Of a DNA stretch of 6,499 nt, positions 1-5,698 are shown in pieces. Position 1 is the stretch's first letter. Each line of letters begins with the position of its first letter. Below the pieces are notes generated by a model. It had not been told where the DNA came from. It was given only the letters and a program-made list of their open reading frames with translations, and searched no databases. Location: NCBI GenBank assembly GCA_001775445.1, contig MEWV01000019.1, positions 20,411 to 26,909 of the forward strand, read 5' to 3'. The position numbers were made by a program, and so were the translations under genes. Origin of the DNA: Candidatus Adlerbacteria bacterium RIFCSPHIGHO2_02_FULL_54_18. GTDB taxonomy: Bacteria > Patescibacteriota > Minisyncoccia > Phycocordibacterales > SBAW01.

Positions 1-363
1 CGCACCCTGCTTTTCTATCGCCTTATCCGGACAGCCCATATTGATATCAACGCCGTCAAAACCCATTTCTTGTGCCAATGCGGCAACCTTCTCCATATGT
101 TCGGGTGTTGCGGTAAAGAACTGCGCCACAATAGGACGCTCATGCTCGGTAAACAGCAAGTCGCGCATGAGCTTCTGTCTCCCCTCCTCGTCCGCCTTAC
201 ACAGGCCATCGGCCGAGACAAACTCGGTATACGTCACAAAAAGCGTACCCCCCGGGACCTTGGAGTACTTGGCTATCAGGCGCCTAAAAGCCACATCAGT
301 GACGTTTGCCAACGGCGCCAATACATAGAGAGGCAGACATTTTTCGGCCCAGAAATTCTTCAT
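1..363 (-). CDS. dus: tRNA-dihydrouridine synthase (Dus family), N-terminal part, cut by window edge
   Basis: FMN-dependent enzyme that reduces uridine to dihydrouridine in tRNA D-loops, acting in the cytoplasm. The reading frame stays open for 121 codons from an ATG at 363-361 to the left edge, so only the N-terminal part of the TIM-barrel is present. Visible marks are the FMN-site strand APLANVTD (residues 16-23), the TEFVSADGL segment (46-54), the QFFTATPE strand (81-88) and the family signature DINMGCP with catalytic Cys111, followed by the start of the usual K-x-x-x-x-G segment. The start is set by homology (the barrel begins about 15 residues in) and by a four-base ATGA overlap with the ftsQ stop, which implies translational coupling. 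A weak AAAGAG lies a few bases upstream inside ftsQ. The DusA/B/C subtype cannot be decided from this fragment. Family assignment is firm; the C-terminal RNA-binding domain is outside the window. Confidence 0.93.
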   Translation of the reverse strand, partial: MKNFWAEKCLPLYVLAPLANVTDVAFRRLIAKYSKVPGGTLFVTYTEFVSADGLCKADEEGRQKLMRDLLFTEHERPIVAQFFTATPEHMEKVAALAQEMGFDGVDINMGCPDKAIEKQGA

Positions 364-1190
364 TTGTTCTCTTTGTAATACAGTTTATCGCCAAAGCGCA
401 AATCCAAGTACTCAAACTGTGAAAGCTTTTGACCCGCAAAGGGAGCGCTCTGCAGTGCGAGAGAGAAACGCTCAAACACATCACCGCCTTCGTCGTGCAG
501 GGCAAAGATGAGTACACACCCGTCGGCAAAGCGCATCCGCACGTCCGACTGTGCGTCTACCTCCACCTCCTCCAGCCGCTCGGCGGATATTTTTTGCATA
601 ATAGCATCCACCAGCGCTGAGAGCGACAAAAATTCTCCCGGCTGCAGGTACTGCCGCGGCAGAGTCACACTCTCCGACGGCCCCCGATAGCTTGTGTATA
701 CCGGCTCAGAGAAATGAGGCGCTTCGGCATAGATGACGCCGTTTTCGTCCATAAAATAGCAGGAGCCCTGTGATAAATAAGTCGAACTAGATGAAGGGCA
801 CCACAGTGCGCGCGGAGAACGCTCGACCAATGCGACGGCAATAGTGTGAAAGTCTACGGCATACACCTCGGCGCTTGCGAGCAGCGGGTACTCCGCTTTG
901 AGAGCTGCGCTGATATCACGCTTCGGATATAAAAAGATATCGCTTTTGGGCAGAATATGACCGTACGAGCCCGCAAGCCGCTCGCGGACAAACTGCTCGA
1001 TGGTACTGGAGGACACCGTCTGCGCACCGCTTACTACGACAGTGTTTATCTGTAGCGCCGGCAAGTAGGTCAGACCTACTGCACTGGACAACAAAAATAG
1101 CGAACTCACAAGAAGAACAACAGTGGTGCGCACTCGGCGGCGGCGCTTGCGCAAGCGCAAGCGCGATTCGGGGAGATCGATGCGGGCCAT
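360..1190 (-). CDS. ftsQ: Cell division protein FtsQ/DivIB-like, POTRA-domain membrane protein
   Basis: Predicted bitopic divisome protein of 276 residues, which in the known family links early and late division proteins through FtsB/FtsL. Seen in order: a very basic cytoplasmic N-terminus (residues 10-21, RLRLRKRRRR), one hydrophobic membrane segment (about 23-44), a POTRA-like domain (about 47-123, beginning with the strand INTVVVSGAQ), and an FtsQ beta domain. Typical FtsQ marks are CYFMDENGVIY (144-154) and the terminal strand YLDLRFGDKLYYK (261-273). Length is normal for the family. Primary sequence is weakly conserved, as is usual for FtsQ, so the call rests on topology plus these motifs. 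The ATG at 1190 is preceded at exactly 6 nt by TATACT and by no ribosome-binding site, suggesting a leaderless transcript. It follows serS with 33 bases between and overlaps dus by four bases. The usual mur/ftsA/ftsZ neighbours are not seen here. An alternative is another POTRA-type envelope protein, less likely. Confidence 0.88.
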   Translation of the reverse strand: MARIDLPESRLRLRKRRRRVRTTVVLLVSSLFLLSSAVGLTYLPALQINTVVVSGAQTVSSSTIEQFVRERLAGSYGHILPKSDIFLYPKRDISAALKAEYPLLASAEVYAVDFHTIAVALVERSPRALWCPSSSSTYLSQGSCYFMDENGVIYAEAPHFSEPVYTSYRGPSESVTLPRQYLQPGEFLSLSALVDAIMQKISAERLEEVEVDAQSDVRMRFADGCVLIFALHDEGGDVFERFSLALQSAPFAGQKLSQFEYLDLRFGDKLYYKENK

Positions 1191-1196
1191 CTATAC

Positions 1197-1202
1197 AGTA
1201 TA
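1197..1202 (-). promoter_or_regulatory. Candidate -10 box for a leaderless ftsQ transcript
   Basis: On the minus strand TATACT (five of six bases of the TATAAT consensus) is followed by six bases (GTATAG) and then the ftsQ ATG. Transcription starting about seven bases after the hexamer would begin at the A of the start codon. No convincing -35 element was found. The same 6-nt spacing occurs at dprA and the RelA/SpoT gene, which raises confidence. Read-through from serS is also possible. Confidence 0.45.
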
Positions 1203-1223
1203 CCCGCGAGTTTTTGCGCGTTT

Positions 1224-2516
1224 TTACGCGGTGGAGCCTATCACCTCTTTTCCCATATACGGGCGCAGAACTTCGGGAACCGTAATGGAACCGTCCTCCC
1301 GCTGATTATTTTCGATTATTGAAATGAGGATGCGCGGAGTCGCAAGCGCGGTGTTGTTGAGAGAGTGCGCATAGTGCAGGGCACCGGAGGCGTCGCGATA
1401 GCGAATATTGAGCCGCCGTGTTTGAAAGTCGTGGAAGTAGGAGGAGCTATGCGTCTCGCGGTAGCGCTCCTCCGACGGCACCCATGCTTCGATGTCATAC
1501 TTTTTAACCTGCCCAAGCCCTAAATCGCCTCCGCAGTTGAGCACCACGCGGTACGGGAGAGCGAGCCGCTGCAACAACTCCTCGGCATTTACTGTCAGCT
1601 CCTCATGCAGGCGCACCGACTCCTCGTGGCTCGCCTCGCACAACACCACCTGCTCAAACTTAAAAAACTCGTGCACGCGCATAAGCCCTTTGGTATCCTT
1701 GCCGTGGCTCCCCGCTTCGCGCCTAAAGCACGGGGAAAACGCAAGCATTTTAAGAGGAAGCTCTTTTATATCGAGTGTCTCGTTCATATAGTAGGCCATC
1801 GTAGCCACCTCGCCGGTCCCGGCCAAAAAGTCGCTGTCTTGCGTTTTGTATAAGTCCTCCTCCCCTTGCGGAAGGTAACCGGTGCCCAAAAATGCGACTC
1901 GCTTCACCAGCGAAGGCACAAGCATCGGGACAAAGCCGCCTTTTTTGACAAAATACTCCATCACAAACTGCCACACCGCATAATTAAGAAGCGCTCCGTC
2001 GCCCTTTAAAAAGTATCCGCGGAATCCGGCCACTTTGGTGCCCCGCTCAAAGTCGGCCATTCCCAAATTTTGCATCAATTCGATATGACTTTTTGGATTG
2101 GCGATGTCGGGCTTTTGCCCTCCTTCGACTTCGCTCAGGACAGGCCACCTGCGTACCTCGACATTGTCGGCATCCGAAGTCCCATCGGGGACGGAAGGAT
2201 CCGGGATATTGGGAACCTGTACCATCAGGAGTTGCCACTCATGCTCGATATCTTGAAGCTCTTTTTCTTTTTTTTGGAGCTGCTCCTTCAACACCTTCAT
2301 CCGAGCAACGATGTCTACCCTCTCACCGGGGTTGGCCTTGACCATCTCGGTGTTGGCCTCGTTTTGTGTGGCGCGCATCCTCTCTACCTCCAGCAAAAGC
2401 GCGCGGCGCTTTTCGTCGGCGGCAAGAAGTGCACTTATATCCACCTCGAGATGTTTTTTTGCGGCGCCCGCCGTGATGAGGCCGGCGTTCTCGCGGATAA
2501 ATTTGATATCAAGCAT
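1224..2516 (-). CDS. serS: Seryl-tRNA synthetase (class II), with an 8-residue repeat-encoded insertion
   Basis: Charges tRNA-Ser with serine using ATP in the cytoplasm. The 430-residue protein has the normal family length. The N-terminal helical arm runs to about residue 100 (coiled coil about 33-100, rich in E, K, L and Q) and binds the tRNA long variable arm. The class II catalytic core follows: motif 1 region about 156-203, a serine-pocket TGE (234-236), motif 2 with CFRREAGSHGKD (263-274) and RVHEF (280-284), a signature region around RETHSSSYFHDFQTRR (353-368), and motif 3 LATPRILISIIEN (391-403) with its invariant Arg395. The tail VPEVLRPYMG (413-422) is typical. The core resembles the Thermus-type enzyme as I remember it. 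Residues 125-132 (PVLSEVEG) are encoded by a dispersed repeat and appear inserted between RRW and GQKP in the linker after the arm. The ATG at 2516 fits the usual MLDIKFIREN N-terminus; no Shine-Dalgarno is visible. It is the first gene of the leftward block, divergent from dprA. Confidence 0.98.
   Translation of the reverse strand: MLDIKFIRENAGLITAGAAKKHLEVDISALLAADEKRRALLLEVERMRATQNEANTEMVKANPGERVDIVARMKVLKEQLQKKEKELQDIEHEWQLLMVQVPNIPDPSVPDGTSDADNVEVRRWPVLSEVEGGQKPDIANPKSHIELMQNLGMADFERGTKVAGFRGYFLKGDGALLNYAVWQFVMEYFVKKGGFVPMLVPSLVKRVAFLGTGYLPQGEEDLYKTQDSDFLAGTGEVATMAYYMNETLDIKELPLKMLAFSPCFRREAGSHGKDTKGLMRVHEFFKFEQVVLCEASHEESVRLHEELTVNAEELLQRLALPYRVVLNCGGDLGLGQVKKYDIEAWVPSEERYRETHSSSYFHDFQTRRLNIRYRDASGALHYAHSLNNTALATPRILISIIENNQREDGSITVPEVLRPYMGKEVIGSTA
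2121..2144. repeat. Dispersed short repeat (CCTTCGACTTCGCTCAGG type) inserted in frame in serS
   Basis: A 24-bp unit whose core CCTTCGACTTCGCTCAGG begins at 2122 matches a short repeat I recognise from many environmental bacterial genomes. Its translations are recognisable in all readings: LSEVEG in the serS frame, and FDFAQDRP, LRLRSGQA and CPERSRR in others. The ends carry a short inverted match (TCCT at 2121-2124 and AGGA at 2137-2140). Deleting exactly 24 bases leaves the serS frame intact and joins TGG to GGG, giving RRWGQKP, close to what the family shows at this point. That it is an insertion is inference from that comparison; the copy number in this genome is unknown. Confidence 0.8.
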
Positions 2517-2533
2517 AGAAAATTTGGCGGTAG

Positions 2534-2539
2534 AATAAT
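2534..2539 (+). promoter_or_regulatory. Candidate -10 box for a leaderless dprA transcript
   Basis: AATAAT (five of six consensus bases) is followed by six bases (CCTACA) and the dprA ATG, the same geometry as at ftsQ and the RelA/SpoT gene. TAGAAT at 2531-2536 is an overlapping alternative. A TTGATA at 2503-2508 could be a -35 but lies too far away (25 bases), so no good -35 is assigned. Confidence 0.4.
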
Positions 2540-2566
2540 CCTACAATGCCTTTTCCGATACGCCAA
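2538..2566 (-). promoter_or_regulatory. Candidate serS promoter
   Basis: On the minus strand TTGGCG (2566-2561, four of six -35 bases) and TAGGAT (2543-2538, four of six -10 bases) are separated by exactly 17 bases. Initiation near 2531 would give a leader of about 15 nt without a Shine-Dalgarno. The -35 half lies within the first codons of dprA, and the -10 overlaps the dprA -10 candidate. Both hexamers are weak, so this is tentative. Confidence 0.3.
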
Positions 2567-3409
2567 CTGCTCTCAAAGGACTTTCCTCCTCTTTTGAGAG
2601 AGATTCCGGACAAACCAAAAATGCTGTATGTCCGCGGCACGATGCCTCCAAAGGGGCACAAGATGCTCTGCGTGGTCGGCTCGCGCGCCACCTCCCCTTA
2701 CGGCCGCCGTGTGTGTGCACAACTAATATCCGGACTCGCCGGCTACCCCGTTGCAATAATTTCCGGTATGGCGCTCGGTATCGACTCCGAGGCGCACAAG
2801 GCGGCAATGGATGTAGGACTCTCCACCGTGGCGGTGCTCCCCTCCTCGTGCGACGATACTTCTATATATCCTTCGACCAACAAGCCCGTGGCGGCGCGGA
2901 TACTTTCCCGTGGCGGCGCGCTGCTCAGCGAGGAGCGGGGCCCATACAAAGCGATGATCCACGACTTCCCAAAACGCAACCGTTTGAGCGCCGGGATGTC
3001 GGATGCCGCGCTTATAGTAGAGGCGGGAGAGAAGTCCGGCACGCTTATTACTGCGCGGCTCGCGCTCGACTACAACCGCGAGGTACTTGCGGTGCCCCAC
3101 GAGCTTGGGCGCGAGACGGGAGCGGGGGTCAACCGGCTCATCCGCGAGGGCGCCACGCTCGTGCGCACTGCCGACGACATTTTGCAGGCGCTGGGGATAA
3201 AACCGCTCGAGAACCCTACGCAGCACACGCTCCCGACCGACTTAAGCGAGCAGGAAATGCGCTCCCTGCACGCGCTCACCGAGCCGCTCGTGCGCGACGA
3301 GCTTATCGCGCGCGCGGGGCTCTCCGCGCAGGAGGCAAACGTCGCGCTCTCCTCGCTCCTTATCCGCGGGTTGCTCACGGAGCGCCTAGGCAAAATAGAA
3401 AGGGTATAG
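2546..3409 (+). CDS. dprA: DNA processing protein DprA (Smf)
   Basis: Rossmann-fold protein that binds incoming single-stranded DNA and loads RecA during natural transformation. The 287 residues match short DprA proteins; the N-terminal SAM-like domain of longer relatives is absent. Motifs in order: VGSRATSPYG (44-53), SGMALGID followed by SEAH (73-84), YPSTN (108-112), LLSEE (126-130), FPKRNRLSAGMSDAALIVEA (141-160), SGTLITA (164-170), AVP (182-184) and G-x-N-R-L-I-R-E-G-A (194-203). A C-terminal winged-helix-like domain (about 232-287) ends with LLIRGLLTERLGKIERV. Two commonly conserved glycines are replaced, in AVLP (Pro99) and AVPH (His185). The ATG at 2546 is chosen because it gives a normal start and sits 6 nt after AATAAT; no Shine-Dalgarno is visible. 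topA follows after 20 bases, and dprA-topA adjacency is common in bacteria, so cotranscription is likely. In small-genome bacteria it may serve uptake of DNA for recombination or nutrients; the other competence genes are not in view. Confidence 0.97.
   Translation: MPFPIRQLLSKDFPPLLREIPDKPKMLYVRGTMPPKGHKMLCVVGSRATSPYGRRVCAQLISGLAGYPVAIISGMALGIDSEAHKAAMDVGLSTVAVLPSSCDDTSIYPSTNKPVAARILSRGGALLSEERGPYKAMIHDFPKRNRLSAGMSDAALIVEAGEKSGTLITARLALDYNREVLAVPHELGRETGAGVNRLIREGATLVRTADDILQALGIKPLENPTQHTLPTDLSEQEMRSLHALTEPLVRDELIARAGLSAQEANVALSSLLIRGLLTERLGKIERV
2570..2600. repeat. Inverted repeat near the serS/dprA divergent start
   Basis: CTCTCAAA at 2570-2577 is mirrored exactly by TTTGAGAG at 2593-2600 with 15 bases between, the half-site centres being 23 bp apart (about two helical turns). 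It lies in the first codons of dprA and just upstream of the serS -35 candidate, so it could be an operator or an RNA stem in the dprA message. It may also be chance within coding sequence. Confidence 0.3.
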
Positions 3410-3410
3410 T
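3405..3410 (+). promoter_or_regulatory. Weak candidate -10 for topA
   Basis: TATAGT overlaps the dprA stop codon and lies 19 bases before the topA ATG, which would give a leader of roughly 13 nt. There is no -35 match that I would trust. Transcription from the dprA promoter is at least as likely. Confidence 0.2.
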
Positions 3411-3429
3411 AAGGTACGCAGTCGTAACT

Positions 3430-5670
3430 ATGAAACTCGTTATCGTTGAGTCGCCGGCAAAGGCAAAGACAATCGAAAAATATCTTGGAGACATCGACTC
3501 TAAGGGCGACTTTATCGTGCGCGCATCGGTGGGCCACGTGCGCGACCTCCCCAAAAGCAACAAAAAGGCAATCGATATCGAAGGCGGGTTTATCCCCCAC
3601 TACGAGGTCGTGCCCGGAAAGCAAAAGGTTATCGCCGAGCTGCGCGAGGCGGCAAAGAAGGTCGACGAAGTGCTGCTGGCCACCGACCCCGACCGCGAGG
3701 GCGAGGCCATTGCCTGGCATATCGGCGAGGAGCTTGGGCTGCACAAGCCCAAGCGCATCGCCTTCAATGAGATTACTAAAGAGGCAATCGCCGAGGCCCT
3801 GGCGCACCCGCGCCCGATAGACGAAAACCTCCGTCTCGCGCAGGAGGCGCGCCGGGTGCTCGACCGTCTGGTGGGCTACGACCTCTCCGGACTCATCTGG
3901 AAGAAGGTCCGCTACGGGCTTTCCGCAGGCAGGGTGCAGTCGCCCGCCCTGCGTATTTTGATGGAGCGCGAGCGCGAGATACGCGCGTTTGTTCCGGAGA
4001 CCTATTATGTAATTGTGGCGACGACAGAAACACCTAAAAAAGAGACCCTACTGCTCACCTGCTCGGAGGAACCGCGCAAAAAAGAAGAGGCCGAAAGGAT
4101 AGTACACGCGGTCAAAAATCCGCCCGAGGGCGGAGGGCTCTCCGTTATGGAGGTCTCCGAGCAGGAGCAAAAACGCGTTGCGCGGGCGCCCTTTACCACC
4201 TCGACGCTCCAGCAGACCGCCTCCTCCCGGCTTGGGTTCTCCCCCAGCCGCACCATGCAAATCGCCCAGCGGCTCTATGAAGCGGGGCATATCACTTATA
4301 TGCGCACCGACAGCCCCAACCTCGGTACGGCGGCACGAGGCACGATACTTGCACTGGTTGAAAAGACCTACGGCAAGGAGTACGTGCAGGAGAGGACGTT
4401 TGCCCAAAAGTCCAAAAACGCGCAAGAGGCGCACGAGGCCATCCGCCCCACCCACGCCGAAAAAAAGTCTGTGGGCAGTACACCGGAACAGAAAAAGCTC
4501 TATGAACTTATCTTGGCGCGAGCAGTTGCTTCGCAAATGGCTGACGCGCGCGTACTGCGCACTAAAATTGTCGCAAACACCAGTAAGTCTGACTTACTGG
4601 TGCCAGACTTTTTGGCTACCGGCTCGCGCGTCATCTTTGACGGATGGTTGCGCGCCGACCCGGCGGCGCGCGGTGAGGATGTTGAGCTCCCCAAGGTCGC
4701 CTCGGGCAACGTGCTTGATGTCAAAGACGTGAGCAGCGAAGAAAAGCAAACCGCTCCGCCGCCTCGCTACACCGAAGCGGGCCTTGTCAAAGAGTTGGAG
4801 AAGCGCGGCATCGGTCGACCGTCGACCTATGCAAGCATTATGAAGACACTCGACGCACGCGGCTATGTGGTCAAGGAAGGCCGAAGCTTAAAGCCCACCG
4901 ATGTGGGAGATGTCGTGTCGACGTTTCTTGAGGACAACTTCCCCACCTATATCAGCGACACGTTTACCGCCGAGATGGAGGACGAACTCGACGAAATAGC
5001 CGACGGCAAGCGCGAGTATCTAAAAACATTGAGCGACTTTTATACCCCTTTTCATAAAGAGGTTAAAAAGAAGGACAAGGAGGCGGGGAAACTCACCAAC
5101 ATCGGCGACGCTCCGAAGGAGTTTCCCTGCCCCGTATGCGGCGGCCCTATGGTCTACAAACTCTCGCGACAGGGCAAGTTTATGAGTTGCGCGCGCTTCC
5201 CCGAATGCGACGGCGCGCGCACGGACGCGGGAGAAATCCTTTCAAACGAACCAAAAAAGCCCATCGGCACGCATCCGGACTCCGGAGAAAATATATACGT
5301 TTTGAGCGGCCGCTTCGGACCGTATGTGCAGCTGGGCGAGATGCCCGAGGGAAAGGGTAAAACAAAAAAAGCGAAGCCGCGGCGAGCATCCGTTCCTAAA
5401 GAAAAAGACCCGGAGAGCGTCACGGTGGCGGAAGCAGCGATGTATCTCTCGCTCCCGCGCGTGCTCGGCACGCACCCGGAAACCGGCCATGAGATCGTGG
5501 CGAACATCGGTAGGTTCGGCCCATACATCGCGCACAATACCCCGCCTAAGGCGGACTTCCGCTCGCTCAAAACAGACGATGTATACGAGGTAGAGCTCCC
5601 GCGCGCCCTCGAAATTTTGAAAGAAGAAAAAAAGCGCCGGGGCTTCGCCCGCAAGAAAAAAGAGGAATAA
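3430..5670 (+). CDS. topA: DNA topoisomerase I (type IA)
   Basis: Relaxes negative supercoils by cutting one DNA strand through a tyrosine intermediate. The 746-residue protein has the full family layout. The Toprim domain begins MKLVIVESPAKAKTIEKYLG (catalytic Glu7) and has the acidic motif ATDPDREGEAIAWH (84-97; Asp86, Asp88, Glu90). A core segment is VRYGLSAGRVQSPALR (160-175), the active-site Tyr290 lies in ITYMRTDSPNLG (288-299), HEAIRPTH is at 335-342, and GIGRPSTYASI is at 460-470. A four-cysteine zinc motif (Cys567, 570, 587, 593) is followed by two topoisomerase C-terminal repeats, each with a GTHP and a GRFGPY element (about 611-637 and 678-703), then a lysine-rich tail. The frame stays open upstream through dprA, but ATG 3430 is the true start because the family N-terminus begins there. 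No Shine-Dalgarno is clear. Odd point: a perfect palindrome encodes residues about 384-391. It starts 20 bases after dprA and probably shares its transcript. Confidence 0.99.
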   Translation: MKLVIVESPAKAKTIEKYLGDIDSKGDFIVRASVGHVRDLPKSNKKAIDIEGGFIPHYEVVPGKQKVIAELREAAKKVDEVLLATDPDREGEAIAWHIGEELGLHKPKRIAFNEITKEAIAEALAHPRPIDENLRLAQEARRVLDRLVGYDLSGLIWKKVRYGLSAGRVQSPALRILMEREREIRAFVPETYYVIVATTETPKKETLLLTCSEEPRKKEEAERIVHAVKNPPEGGGLSVMEVSEQEQKRVARAPFTTSTLQQTASSRLGFSPSRTMQIAQRLYEAGHITYMRTDSPNLGTAARGTILALVEKTYGKEYVQERTFAQKSKNAQEAHEAIRPTHAEKKSVGSTPEQKKLYELILARAVASQMADARVLRTKIVANTSKSDLLVPDFLATGSRVIFDGWLRADPAARGEDVELPKVASGNVLDVKDVSSEEKQTAPPPRYTEAGLVKELEKRGIGRPSTYASIMKTLDARGYVVKEGRSLKPTDVGDVVSTFLEDNFPTYISDTFTAEMEDELDEIADGKREYLKTLSDFYTPFHKEVKKKDKEAGKLTNIGDAPKEFPCPVCGGPMVYKLSRQGKFMSCARFPECDGARTDAGEILSNEPKKPIGTHPDSGENIYVLSGRFGPYVQLGEMPEGKGKTKKAKPRRASVPKEKDPESVTVAEAAMYLSLPRVLGTHPETGHEIVANIGRFGPYIAHNTPPKADFRSLKTDDVYEVELPRALEILKEEKKRRGFARKKKEE
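4578..4602. repeat. Perfect palindrome (12-bp arms) within topA
   Basis: CACCAGTAAGTC, one central T, then GACTTACTGGTG: a perfect inverted repeat of 25 bp. CAGACTT at 4604-4610 also pairs with AAGTCTG at 4585-4591, so the symmetric block probably extends to 4610. It is AT-richer than the surrounding coding sequence. It encodes TSKSDLLV in the topA frame and the same TSKSDLLV on the opposite strand. It falls in a loop between strands TKIVAN and DFLATGSR where Bacillus-type enzymes appear a few residues shorter. Whether it is a mobile repeat or a local palindrome cannot be told from one copy. Confidence 0.65.
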
Positions 5671-5686
5671 AAAAAAGCCATAGATA

Positions 5687-5692
5687 TATACT
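5687..5692 (+). promoter_or_regulatory. Candidate -10 box for a leaderless RelA/SpoT transcript
   Basis: TATACT (five of six consensus bases) lies within the AT-rich 28-base gap after topA and is followed by six bases (GCTCAT) and the ATG. The gap also holds an A-run (5671-5676) but no Shine-Dalgarno and no terminator hairpin with a T tract. The identical hexamer and spacing precede ftsQ. Confidence 0.5.
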
Positions 5693-5698
5693 GCTCAT

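Noticed and set aside
1143..1158. 16-bp perfect palindrome (GCGCTTGCGCAAGCGC) near the ftsQ start
   Set aside because: It is explained by alternating CGC/AAG/TTG codons for the Arg/Lys/Leu-rich cytoplasmic tail; low-complexity coding is the simpler reading.
1217..1230. Stem CGCGT/ACGCG at the end of serS as a terminator
   Set aside because: The stem is only 5 bp, includes the serS stop codon, and is followed on the minus strand by A-rich sequence, not a T tract.
1330..1460. Apparently unusual SerRS signature residues (HSSSY and LNNTALATPR) compared with the E. coli enzyme
   Set aside because: From memory these match the Thermus-type bacterial SerRS closely, so they are a normal variant and not a sign of altered specificity.
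2070..2597. 175-codon plus-strand frame opposite serS containing FDFAQDRP
   Set aside because: Antisense shadow of serS. The FDFAQDRP string is simply another reading of the repeat at 2121-2144.
2713..3429. Long open frame upstream of topA that would add 239 residues to its N-terminus
   Set aside because: It is the shifted frame of dprA: Arg/Ala/Gly-rich and without domain features, while the topoisomerase family begins at the ATG at 3430.
3070..3807. 245-codon minus-strand open frame across dprA and topA
   Set aside because: It lies wholly opposite two confidently assigned genes and shows no protein family signature; long antisense frames are expected in GC-rich coding DNA.
4119..4134. TCCGCC/GGCGGA stem with CGAG loop in topA
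   Set aside because: Only 6 bp of GC-rich pairing in coding sequence (Pro-Pro-Glu-Gly-Gly codons), with no regulatory context.
4813..4827. GGTCGAC-C-GTCGACC inverted repeat in topA
   Set aside because: It encodes the highly conserved GRPSTYA motif, so the symmetry probably follows from protein constraint and codon choice.
5640..5680. GGGC-TTC-GCCC hairpin followed by a run of A at the end of topA as a terminator
   Set aside because: On the plus strand the tract is A, not T, and on the minus strand the T-run precedes the hairpin, so neither orientation fits an intrinsic terminator.
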